Shown piece by piece: positions 12,901 through 24,958 of a stretch of DNA of 64,000 nucleotides. The translations under genes were made by a program, and so were the position numbers. Origin of the DNA: Bombus terrestris (Eukaryota; Arthropoda; Insecta; Hymenoptera; Apidae); NCBI RefSeq assembly GCF_910591885.1, contig NC_063280.1:7502001-7566000 (forward strand), read 5' to 3'. The number at the start of each line of letters is the position of its first letter. Within the stretch, counting starts at the first letter, position 1. The notes beneath the pieces are model-generated. The model ran no database searches and had not been told where the DNA came from. It worked only from the letters and a program-made list of their open reading frames with translations.

Positions 12901-15900
12901 ATCACAATTTTCTTAATACGTACGTTTGCGAAGAGAAGGAACTTTTTGTTTCGACGCCAGTGAATTTTTCTCGAGTCTTTGTTTCCCGAATAAATAAAAT
13001 TAATCGTATGAGAGTTAACCGAAAGATTTAATGGACAAATTACGTTCTTTTCCCACGAACGAGATAAGAACAGGAAAATTGATCACAATACAGACCTGCT
13101 CGTTTACATGATTCGTTTTCTTTCAAGTTTCCATAGAATCCTTTTCGTACGTCGATCATCGTCCGGCTAAACCTATGAATTTGATCGTTTCACATTGTAT
13201 AATTCGGTTTTTCCTGCCGTAAATTGGACATAGACGATACTTAATTCAATAGCATTTTATTATTATCCGTTTAATTGTATTTTTTAACGAGTGATTCTTA
13301 TCCCGCTGATGATGAAAATGACCAGCCACTATATTACGTGCATCGTCGACGATTTTCACGAGCGATTTTCGTTACGTGATCAGGATTTTTACATAACATC
13401 GGATTCTTTAAAAGCCGGATAACTGTGTCGCGTTATAAACTAGGTTGCACTCTCCTACACGCGCGCGCACCATCGCAAACGTTTACAAACGCATACGGAT
13501 AAACGTTCGTAGATGCGTGCGAGACACAGCTTTTCTACGCTAGTATACACATATTATATTACGTGTACACGCCCACGTTAAACGTATTACCATATTTATT
13601 ACTTCGCCAGTAACGTTTATGTCCGCAGACAGTGTACGTCACGGATGAATGATGCGTGGATCAGGTCAGGCGTTTAGGCTAAGTGCACAGGCGCACGCGA
13701 ACACGCTCGACTGCAGGATCCAACCGATTTCTTCTTCATAGTGGTATCAAAGAAAAAATTCTTTCCACGTCGATTGTGTTTCAGTATCTTATGGAGGTAT
13801 TCGCAGCACAATACTCTGCTCGGTGATCGTGAGTATCGTGAACGATTAGGAATGGGGTCGAACGAATCGTAAATGAACACTGAAAGAAGGTTGAAAGGCG
13901 AATGGTTAATTAATTGTTGCTTTTGCGAACGATCTTTGAATATCATAGAATTGAAAATGATATTAAAACTCTATTTTTCTTGATATTTATTAGGAAAAAT
14001 GAAGCTGGTAAAAAGAGAAGGATCATGCTATATCTTAATGCATTAACGACACTATCGGCGTTTAATTAAGCGCAGGCAGTTTGTCACATTGAGAACTAGA
14101 ATTGGTCCATTAATTTCTCGAACGTGAAATGTCGTCATGGCTGTACTTAAATCGCGACCGCCACGAATCATAAGCTGCTTTTCATTAGTCATCGTCGTCA
14201 CCATTTCGACTCGAATGGGCGATAATAACGCGAGCAAAAGTCAGGCCGCGATTCGATTCAGCTTGCACATGCAAATCGGCTCGATTAGAGGATATTTAAA
14301 AAATAGCACGCGTTCCGCTTCCCGCGTTCGTCGCATATGCCAGTGAAATATACCGTTATTAGCTGACGATTATTCGCTACGATCGTCAGTTGGATCGTGC
14401 TATTGTACGAACTGATCTGAAAAACGTCGATTTTTTCCTTGGCAATCTGCGTTTAAAGAGCAACCTATTTATATTTATATTTTTAGCGTAGAATTTGAAG
14501 TGTACGAAGTGATGAAATAGTTTCCGAATTTAAACTCAACAATTACGATTGCCGATTTTGTTATGGTATATTAAATGTTCTACTATGTAACTGCAACATT
14601 ATTACTGTTTAAACTTCGGCATTATCGTTTGTCTAGAATTTGAGGAAGAATTAAATTCTAAATATAAGATGAAACCAATCTTCTCGCAGAAATTATCGTC
14701 GCGTTCTAACAACATATACAACAGGAACTTTTAAATCTGTACGAAATCACTACAAGCTCTAGAACATAATATTTGTTTCCTTTTCCTTTTTTCTTTATTT
14801 TCCTGAAGGTAATTTACAGTCTGTTCACGAGAACATTCGGTAAATTAAGGTGTTGGAATAATAATTTCCAGCCACATTCCCAGCAGCCCTTGCCTCGCAT
14901 TTAAAATACATTTGTTTGTAGATTATCGAGTCTTCTAGTTAATCGTATCATCTTCCATTCTTAATCGATAATCGAATTAACCGAGATTGAGGCGGTTTTA
15001 GTTAATCAGATCATTGCAATTCTCAGCTCTCAGTTTCAGCTCTGAGTTTCTTGCTCAGTCGGGATAAATGTGGAATACAAGTTGCTCGCTGGTAGATCTG
15101 TCTTCTTCTAATCTCTTCCTAGCAAGCAAGACACGTTATTGTATTTTTAACTGATTTTCTATCGAAGCTTGTAATTTGTTTATCGAAAACAATAATTATC
15201 GTATCAACGTACATTGCAACTAATAAAATTGCTTTCACATCGTTAAACAAGGTCAGCGAACTTGCATAGAATTGATCGTAAGAAACTTTAGAGGGAAACA
15301 TTGAATTAGAAATTTCAAATAAATTTCTAATAGATTTCTAATTTATCCATAATTTCATAGTCAAATTACCATTATCTTTCTAATTCGAAGATGAACAAAC
15401 TGTTGAAATAGTCGAAAGCGTTAAGACACGTGTCTCGCCCGGTGAAAGGTGCATAGGTGCGTTTCATTGAACAATCCTCGATACAAATTAAATAATCCGC
15501 TGTCTCGAATGTCCAATCACGGACATTCGATTCACGATACACGCATGGATCGATAGCATACGCGTAAGAGGAAGTTACGTAGCGATCGTACAAATTTTCT
15601 GTCAGCGCAAATTCCATCGTTTTTTCTTCACAGTTGTTCTGGGCTCCGACGTTTATTTACCGTGCTTGTTCGAGCTAACCTACGAGAGTTAGCTCACCGA
15701 TTTTTCCAGCCAGATCGAACCGATGTTCTCACCGATAACCAACGAATAAATGAATAGTATAGAAATGGAACAGCTCGGATTAGTTTTTACGACGCACGCT
15801 TGGCGGTTTTCGTAACTCGTTTTGCAGGTGACCCACGGGGTTCCCGTGTCTCGCCTTCTTCCTATTAATTTACGTTACTGCGTATACACAGTGTTTCGTA

Positions 15901-17408
15901 TTTCTATTATATCCGTAAAGTTGTATTATCTAAGATTTATCGTTCAAAGATTATTCCAAGCTCTTGTGAAATCCGTAGAAAATTATAAAAATTCATAAGC
16001 AATTTTTGAAGCTTAAGAAATAATTTCTAGGTTCTTGCAATAGTTTTATAGAGCTTCTAAAAAATTGGTAGGAAATTGGAACATCCTTAACAAATTCTTA
16101 AAGTTCGTAAACTTGGTAAAGCTATCAAGGATCCCTCAAAATTAAATATTTAATTCAATTGCTCGAAAAGTATAAGAGTCGCCAACGAAGACAGAGGTCG
16201 TCGAAAGGAAGCGGCGATACATTGTTAAAAATAAAGTGAAGTAAATTTTCTACTTAAAAATTCGTTCCATTTAAATCCAGTTAATCTCGATCAAACACAG
16301 AATTCTCAGGGAAAGATCACTTTGTAATTCCATAATTCCGATACTTATCTAAATTGTCGCAACATTGACGACGCAAAGAATAAGAATCCTAAAGCACGTC
16401 GATTTAAAATATCAGGAAACTTTCCTCGCAACGAAAAACGACGACGCGTTTTCCACGTACCTGTGTCTATATGTGCGGCGTATCTTTACAACTTTTCGAA
16501 GCTTCTTCGAGAATCACATCGACGAAACGAGGAAGAATGCGAATGGAGTAGCTCCTCGAGAATAAAATTATTGACCATCGAGTCAATGCAGATACGCTCG
16601 ACAATCGCAATGGCATTGACGACAATGATAATGACGACGATAATTCATCGTGCTCAAGTCGACTACGTGTTTTCACCAGAATTTTGTCGACGACGGAACG
16701 CGTCGAACCACGTTCTTTCGTTTCCACTTTTCACGTTCCTGTTGATATTAAACGACGTTTTTAATCGTTCCGCGATTTACTGTTTCAAACTGCGGATGCG
16801 ATGGCATGGATACGGCTGAGAATATGGAAATAAACGTTACGCGATTCGTTGTTAAAATTTAATAAATTTCACGCTTGAATCACGATAACGTTTTGATGTT
16901 CCATTGGTAATAAGGAGAGTTAAATAAAGCGCGGATAAATATATACGATATGGAAGAAGATATAGCGAGGTCATGAATGAAATCATCGAGTAACAACACA
17001 GACAAACGTCTCAAGATTCTAGGATAAAAGAAAATATTTCAGCTTAACAGAGGGACGAGTAAATTTGAACATCACCATATATTGATTTGTTTTGTTGTAC
17101 ATTAAAATTTTCATTCCACATCCTCCTTCGAAGACGAAGTAGGAATATCAATGTTTATTTCGATCTGTTCTATCCAAACTTTTATTTTATATTATATTAA
17201 ACACCGATTAAACCATAAGTTTCCTATATTACAAATATCTCTCTAGCTAAGAATTTCCGTTCAGACAATTAAGACAATTTCCGTACGCCAACGCCGCTAT
17301 TCATTTCTTTTATCCAAATGGTCGAAACATAAACTTTGGCTACCGACAGATTTTACGACCTCGGTATACGTATATCGTGGCCCGTACTATTATAACGGCG
17401 ATTTCGCG
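9956..17408. other. Non-coding stretch
   Basis: Only short unsupported open frames are present. A GC-richer patch at about 10030-10450 and the purine run AAG repeats at 11914-11940 stand out. A small hairpin (GAGCTAAC, 8-base loop, GTTAGCTC) lies at 15672-15695. Nothing here has recognisable protein or RNA identity. Confidence 0.5.
11914..11942. repeat. (AAG)n microsatellite
   Basis: An uninterrupted AAG run of about nine units followed by an A-rich tail. Confidence 0.9.
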
Positions 17409-17433
17409 CAATGAGCTTGAAACAAGCTCATTG
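17409..17433. other. Perfect 11 bp hairpin with AAA loop
   Basis: CAATGAGCTTG is followed by AAA and then its exact complement CAAGCTCATTG. The stem is too short for a miRNA precursor. It could be a cruciform or RNA hairpin; function unknown. Confidence 0.75.
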
Positions 17434-18468
17434 TTCCTTCCTTTCGAACACTAACGAGCATACTTAACGAGCGTACAATGTTTAAAACTCGTGGTTGTAT
17501 TTTAAATTCACCTCGAGCGAGCAGCGCAAGCATAGCCTAGGAGAATCTCCGATACACGACGCATGTATGAAAGGTAAATGCGATGAATCTAATTATCGAA
17601 TTGAAATGTGAGAATGGCATCATTGTGTGCTCGTACGAAATAACCGCCGCGGGTTTTTAATTGACTCCATTTTAATTTATTCCATTATCGCGGAGACTCG
17701 TTGCTTTCAATGATGTTTCTCTATTATATCGAACGAGGTAACACGATTGTATTTAAAAGCCAATATATAATGCTGGAATAAAGTAACACATCTATTTAAA
17801 TAACTCTTGCAAATAACGTGTTTAACCGGAGTCAGCTGAATTTTTACGTATACGTTATTCTTCGTTTGAATTACGCCGATATCAATGGTTCATTTAGTAT
17901 CGCTTTTAATCGTGCAACGAGGTTTCAATAATTTCGTCAAAATATCGTGCACGATATATAGAGATTACTGAATCAACGGGAACGTGAAAGATCGCATGTA
18001 TCGTTAAGGCAAACAATTAGTTATCAGTTTTAACAATTTAATTATTTTTGTAATTTGTTACGCGCTTCCTTATCGATACAGCCATTTCTATATACTGTTC
18101 ACGCTTTGACGACAACGCGTTCTGTAGATCAGTGTATTTTTATCATTTGCAATTCCATTATCTATGCGCCACGCTGTGTTTGTCTTCCACGTTCTATCCT
18201 TTCGGAAACTTCACATCTCTTCAACGGAGAAAAAACTGACTGTGTGCTATACCAGTTGCGTATCAAATATTTCTCGATTTTTTTTTTTTTTTTTTTTCAA
18301 CAAATTATCACCGTGATTTCATCGAGATGGAAGAATCTGAATTAGGCAAAATTTAGAAAATCCTTGCATCGACTCGGCCTTCCTATATTCTTTCAAATTA
18401 TTCGATCCAAAGATTGTCTTTATTTGCTTATGTATCTTATTAGATAATCATAGGCTACATTTTCTTAA
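17434..18468. other. Non-coding stretch
   Basis: No gene is seen. A poly-T tract of about 21 bases lies at 18277-18297. Confidence 0.5.
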
Positions 18469-18542
18469 ATTATTGGGCTGGCAACTAAGTGATTACGGAT
18501 TTTGTCATTAGGTGATAATCACTTAGTTGCCAACCCAATAAT
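18469..18542. mobile_element. 74 bp mini-mariner (two terminal repeats almost back to back)
   Basis: The left 27 bases (18469-18495) begin ATTATTGGGCTGGCAACTAA; the right 27 (18516-18542) are the reverse complement with one mismatch (GGGTTGG). Only 20 bases separate them. GGGTTGGCAACTAAGTGATT is a typical end of insect mariner elements, so this is an extreme internal deletion derivative. There is no coding capacity. Confidence 0.85.
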
Positions 18543-20706
18543 ACCGTTTTCATCACAGAAGAAATCGAGGGTCGTTTTCTCAAATAATTGCAATATCGAA
18601 TCAACTCTTTCAAGTTACGTATTTTTATAACATTTATTTATTTTCGAATTTCGACAAAGCAATTCCATAAACGAAGATCGTAGCTGCGATTAATGGAATT
18701 TATTCGCAAATTTCTACGATGATATATACCGTTTTCTTTTCCTCTTTTCGTTTCCTTCCTATTTTTCCAAGAGAAATAAAGGCACTGTTTCTTGCAGTCC
18801 TTTTGCCACGATTACAACTGCCGATCGCAGAGTTCGTTTTAGACACGAAGCGATGATAGACACGTGCACGTGGACGTCAAACGTTCGAACACGATAATAC
18901 GTTTATCGTTGTACCATAGGGAATTCATGCTTGTCTCGTAATAAAAAAGAGGAAAAATCTCTGATCGCATGTTCGACCACGCCATGTATACACGCCAGCG
19001 TTGTCTGACACTGAAAAATAACGCTGTTTATTCAAAAGCGTTCGTAAAGAAATTCGCTATCGATAGAAAACTGATCGAAAATGAAGCAACAGCAATAACA
19101 GAGAAAAAAGAAGTTTGATCTTGAGCAAATAAGTTCAACTATCGCCACAACTTGTACACTGTTTTGATATCGAGACGAATGAAAGTTAATTTAATCGAAC
19201 AAGGTAGAATATAACTACGATATCTTGATAAACGAAAGAAACAAGAATAATTCTAACGAAAACTAATGAACGAAGAAGGAGAATTTGCTATTACGAGTAT
19301 TAACGTCTGTCGTCGATCATAGACAATAGCTCGTCACTATCGGTATGACGCGTGTAATGTCATAGAATAAATTTTTCTTCTATAAGAAATATTCTATTTA
19401 CAGGCAATTACCGGGAATTAATCTTCCAGAATCCTTCTGAAACGAAATTTCGTCCTTGATTTTCCTTCCTCTCGGTTTCTATTTTTGTTGAAGGATACTT
19501 GGAACGTTTGATCTAACGCGTGTAGGTATTTAAATACTGGTTGATTAGTCGATGTTTTTAAACCGTTATTACAAACCTACGTTAATAAATATCGTGTTTA
19601 ACATTACCAACTGTCCGGTGTCTTATGAACGTGATTGTGTGCATTTAACGCCGGTGTCGTGTTACTAAATATCTTCTCAACACTTTCAAGTGCAACAGCG
19701 AGATTGTTTGGTACGCGATCGATGTGTCGTACGTATCGCTAGTGAAGAAACTATTCGGTGAAAGGGTGTACTATAGTTTGAGAGATCGCGATAAATTGAT
19801 ACGTTGTCGAATTTTTTATTTTCATAATTGTGAGAGATCACACTCGGCACGACGAAAGTACAAATACACCAAAACATAGTTGAGCAATTTCGTTACTCGG
19901 TATTACATTTTTTTTTCTATAGATAATACAATGTCTTAAAATAAATAGGCGGTCAATGATCTCTAATTCTTGGTATCATGAAACATCGAATATCGTGTCA
20001 CGAGTGATCGTTGAAAATGGAAAACTTTGTTAATTCTACGTGTCAGGCAAAGAAGATATTTGTTATTATCTTAGAGTTATTACCATTTGAATTAAATTAG
20101 TTCCTTTTGCACGATATCTCGAAGTAAATAAACGATAGTTTATCGGTGTTTTTTCCCGAGGAAATTCTTTTTTCCTGTTACATTGCGTAATTTATTACAA
20201 GAAAAAAGAAAAGCGACGAAGAGGCGAGACGCGCCAGCGGCGTATCAATTACAATAACTGCATTTCATTTGAGAATTTAATTTTCGCGTACGCGGCTTTC
20301 GCATTAACTCGAACGATCGTGTAGGATGATTGCTAAACGACCGTGATAATTTTCTCGTTGCCACACTAATTCCAGTTAGTTAAGGTCACGGCTTGGATGC
20401 TCTCGAAGCGTCACGAAGCGAGGACAGAGTGCGATTTTTCTTTGCCGACGGATCGCCCAAACCGTTGTTCCAACCAATGTACCATACATATCGTGTATCT
20501 TTGAAAATTCCCTGAAATATTTACTATCAAAAATAAAAATCCCAAAGACTTCACTAATAACCATGCGCATTTAACACGACATTAAACTTTCACAAAAAAT
20601 AAAAATAAAGAAACAAACGAGAATCTCTACGTAATAATCTTTATCGCGTAACATAGAGAATAACAATTCATCTATGTATATGTATATATGTATACACACG
20701 CATATT
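18543..20706. other. Non-coding stretch
   Basis: I see no gene, RNA or clear repeat apart from T- and A-rich runs. Confidence 0.5.
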
Positions 20707-20726
20707 ACTATCATGATCATGATAGT
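20707..20726. repeat. Perfect 20 bp palindrome
   Basis: ACTATCATGATCATGATAGT equals its own reverse complement. It sits between a TATA/GTATA microsatellite and a foldback transposon fragment, which may explain its origin. It could also bind a dimeric factor. Confidence 0.85.
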
Positions 20727-20732
20727 CGAGTC

Positions 20733-20879
20733 TCATATTATAATTCTATTGAATTACGTCTGATCGATTTTGTTCTATTTCTATTATTACGATCATTCAA
20801 TAAAATAATATAAAACAGAGAACGTTGTGCATCTGTAATTTCCTTATAAAACGAAAGAAACTTCTCGGACGACCTGGTA
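20733..20879. mobile_element. Truncated copy of the foldback mariner-end MITE
   Basis: The sequence from GAATTACGTCTGAT to CTTCTCGGACGACCTGGTA matches the centre and right arm of the element at 4854-5065, including CAATAAAATAATATAAAACAG and CCTTATAAAACGAAAGAAAC. The left arm is missing. An ATG-started open frame on the - strand (21082 to 20738) runs into this copy and is probably chance. Confidence 0.75.
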
Positions 20880-23800
20880 TTTTGTAATTGCAGAAATCTC
20901 GCACCAGTTATTTTAATTGAGCTGCTAATTCCAGCGTTACATGTCATGAGCCAAACTATTGTGCAACTCGGACGACTCGACGATGCCGTAGAATGAAACT
21001 CGCTGCATAGTAAATCGAATCTAATCCTATGATCGACAAAGCATGGCGAAAAGATTCGTTGATTTTCTTTTACGTCGCTCATACCTTGCCGTACGAAAAC
21101 AGACGCGAGTCGCTCGATTCGCGTACGATAACGCGCGTTGCGTTACAATCGACGATAAAGGAACGCGTGCGCGCGAATTTTCAGACCATGTCTTAACGAG
21201 TCGAGCATAATCAACATCAGGATTGTTGCTAATCCCGATAAAGTGGCGATAAAGGCTCGAACAATGAGATCAGCGTGAGGAAACTTGGGAAAACCGAAAA
21301 CAACTGCAAATTGCATCAATACGGCGGTTCAACGAAAGCCCGCGACTCCGTTTGCGACGCAGGAACATATAATAGATCTTCTGTGATTTTAAATTCCGCG
21401 GATTTATTCATTTTAGAGAAGTTTTATTATATTCCAATTACATATTCTATCGTCTAATTAATATCTTTCATTTTATTCGAAATACAGTAGATCCATAGAC
21501 TTTACACAAATTTTACCTGATTTATCTCTTACGTAGAAACAGAAACTTCTATCATAGTGAATATCAAAATTAATATAAACCCATTTTCGTTACACTTGTT
21601 TTAATTCTTTTAAATAAATAATTTATCGTATCATCCGGATATTTCACGCATGACACACAGATAGTATAATTCTAATAATACTCCGTATAATAACGACTTT
21701 TAAAGTACGCGAACTATACTATTCCGATACTCGAGCTGCTTTAGTTGCTGCAAACACACGTGTAATTCATTACTAAGAAAAATGAAACGATAGGAAGCGA
21801 AAGATAGGAGATGTCCACATAGAAAAATTGCTATGTCAAAAATTGTATGTGCCGTACATATCTCACTTTATTATTCCCAAATAGAAATCATGGAAACGTA
21901 GGTTAATAGGATCGTCTATTCATTTCCCTAATCATTTTTTCCCTCCTTTTAAATCCCACGATTCGATAGTTCGTTATTGGACGAAACGAGTGTCTCTTAC
22001 TCGGTTGCACAATATTTTTTGTCCAATTGCTTTCTTGCGTAGCAGTTGCAGCGTCGCATGTGTAATGGAAGGTTGATCAACGGTTACTCACTGTTTATTA
22101 TCATAATACCGAAGCACGTGAACACGGATTACTGACATAAGCCGTTCTCGACTCCGCGTATCGATTCGTAGCGAACCGCATTGGAGGGACAAGAAAAAAA
22201 GAAGAAAGAATACGCGACGTTTTCGCTGGAGCGAAACGGGACCTGTTAATCTACGATTGAAACATCCGCCGTTCTTTTTTTACGCCTGGCAATTAGAGCG
22301 TTGATCCATCATCTGAATTACTCGATTCACACTCACAGACTTTCTGGCATTGTAAAATTCTTCGTGTCACTGTTCAATCTTTTAACGTTCGCATTCTCTT
22401 TCCACCGGTAACAGGACAAACGTAACTTTATTCGCTTTAATCCGTATCGTGGTATAAATTTTGCCTCTCAACAACTTCGAAAATGAATTGCCTAAAATTT
22501 CAATTTTAGATCAGGGACTAAACGCATCCTTCGCACGGAACACAATATAAATCCACGTAGAAAAATAATCACACGTCACCGCTATCAGCAAACCGCGCTT
22601 ATGTGCGTATGACCGTGTTTATGCGCGTTTATAGGAAGTTTAAAGTTGCAAAAACGCGCGGAATGCAGGCAACATAGAAAAATATACGGAACACACGAAA
22701 TGTTAAAATTTCTCGTAGCATTCGGCGGATCAGATAATTTTCTGCTCGAGCTCCGCTCCTTTAATTACGTGTTTATAAAATTTCCCTCAAAAATAACCAT
22801 ACGCACTTTATCAGATCGCGAATAAATAACAGTCGTTGACTCGTAAATCTTCCCTCCTATTCGCTCGACGTAATTACGTAGTTCCCTAAAAACGTAACGT
22901 CCTTTCAACGTAATCCGCTCGATGTTCAAAATTGACTAAAAACATCCTCTTACGTTCGGGTTAGGTTCGTATCAACTTTACGTCCGAACAGCAAAAATTG
23001 GGAAAAACCCTCGCTAAACCCTGGTTTATTTTACATAGTTCGATTATGCGAGAATTATGCAAAGTCGTAACGAGCGAGGAGAACGAGGAAATCTGGCGTG
23101 TTTGATGGGAACGATACGGGAAACAAACGGTGGTTCGCGTAATCAGGGGTCGCGGATGGGTGGGCTATTTAACCGGGAGCAAACATTTACATATTATCGG
23201 GTTGGCTGCGTTTCTGCGAGGTAAGAATTTCGAAGCGCGCCTGGGAATGATCGCCGGCTTGCTCGCTCGTCCGTAACGGTAATAGAAGCGCAGGGGTTGA
23301 TGGAACACACGCGGCCACTTAATGCGTGCGATTACACGCACCCGTGGCTACACGCACGCGACTCAGCCAACAGCAGGTGGTTACCAAAAGAATTCCACGG
23401 GAGCCAATTCGACGCTCTGGACGCCTTTATTTCCCGAGACACGTCACCGCCGTTCTTTCTCTTTCTTTCTTTTTTAACATTCGTACGAGCCACGTATTAG
23501 TCTCGGACTCTTTCGATTTTGGAATCAACGCCTTGGGATCATAAATTTACGTCGCCGACGCATCGATAATGCCACAATTCGTACAACGTCAAATTTGCTG
23601 TCATCGAGCGAGAGGTGTACGTTATGTTTCCATTTTTAGCAAGTGAAACGGTGTATGTATAATTCCACCAGTTGTGCGTCAGAGGGCAAAATTATTACTT
23701 ACGCCGCTATCGACCTGGCCTTAGTTTTACGACACTGGTTCATCTTCAGTTGTTCTTGACGCTATAAGCGAAAGGCTGTATCGTTTTCGCGAACAGTGGC

Positions 23801-24299
23801 ATATGGCGAGTCAGGTCAGCCTTGCGACCTCGTTGAAACGACTCACGAACATCATTCTGTAAATGTTAAAATGACTCTCCTCTAAAATTTACATTTTTGC
23901 AGTTGTGCCATTATCGATGCCAAGCAGCGATATGATCAGCTTCTCTTTTTTTTTTTTTTTTCTATCCAGTTATTGAAGATACGTAGGTGGTCTTGGAAAA
24001 AGCTACTTTTAATACGAGTATCATGGTATAGTATTAATACGAGTCGACGTTAAAAGCGTCAAGAGTTCTTACGTCTGTATTCGTTAAAAATATGTAGACT
24101 ACGTGTTGTAGTCTTTTTTCAAAATATTGCTAGTTTATTTTAAAAAAACGAACAGGATTGTCCTTGGAGATAATGAAATGTTGTTTTGTTGAGACCATGC
24201 TCCGTATGGTTGACGTCCTCAAATATTCTTGAAAAGTGTACACTTCGAAGAAAACAGATTTTTCATCTTCCATCTGTTTCAAACATAATTATTTATAAT
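20880..24299. other. Non-coding stretch with a GC-richer patch
   Basis: No gene is supported. About 23090-23460 is GC-richer than its surroundings and includes donor-like GAG|GTAAGAA text, so it may hold regulatory sequence or a non-coding exon. This is inference. Confidence 0.45.
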
Positions 24300-24958
24300 T
24301 TAAAACTAGAACTACCGATAGTTGACACGAAGCTATTTCTACCAAAACCAGTGAAAATGACCAGTCTCTAAAAAATACCCAATAATAGAATATTTGTATA
24401 TTTATTGATCTATTACGTTCTTGCAGAAGCAATCCCATGTTATGTAGTATATTTTTGGTATTATTAATCCATCTGCGACCATGATCCTTAAATTACGTTT
24501 ATAAAATTGTAGAAACAGTCATTTTGACATATTTCTAGTGTTAGCATCTAGCGATCTAGCGATCGACTCGGAATTTTCCTGATAACTGATATCGTCATAT
24601 CGAATGATACGCAGTAAAAATTTGAGAAACGCGTGGCAAGTTGCAGAAAACGAGGAAACTGGTTAATTGAGGTTCGATAAACAGATTGCAGGACCTTTTT
24701 ACATTTTGACAAGTATCAGTCATTTTGGCTGGTATTGGTATAAGTAGCCTTGCATTTTATTTTACAATTTTTATTTCAAATTATTTTGAGTTTGAATGCG
24801 TAAAAAACAAAATAAAATTCATCATATTATTCTTTTAATTATCGTTGCGAAAGTCATTACGTCATTGCGGAGAAAAAATATATGAATATGAATATGAAGT
24901 AGGAATTTTAAGATAAAATTATAAAACCAATCAATTTGATTGGTAGTTCTAGCGTTAA
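24300..24958. mobile_element. piggyBac-like non-autonomous element bounded by TTAA
   Basis: The left end reads TTAA then AACTAGAACTACCGAT; the right end, on the other strand, reads TTAA then CGCTAGAACTACCAAT. The CTAGAACTACC ends in inverted orientation directly inside TTAA fit a piggyBac-type insertion. Inside, CCAGTGAAAATGACC (24350) and CAGTCATTTTGGCTGG (24716) are related in inverted orientation. No transposase frame is visible. Another CAGTCATTTTGAC near 24517 suggests rearrangement or nesting. Confidence 0.6.

Noticed and set aside
20738..21082. 114-codon ATG frame, - strand
   Set aside because: Its last third is a foldback transposon fragment and the rest is not recognised.
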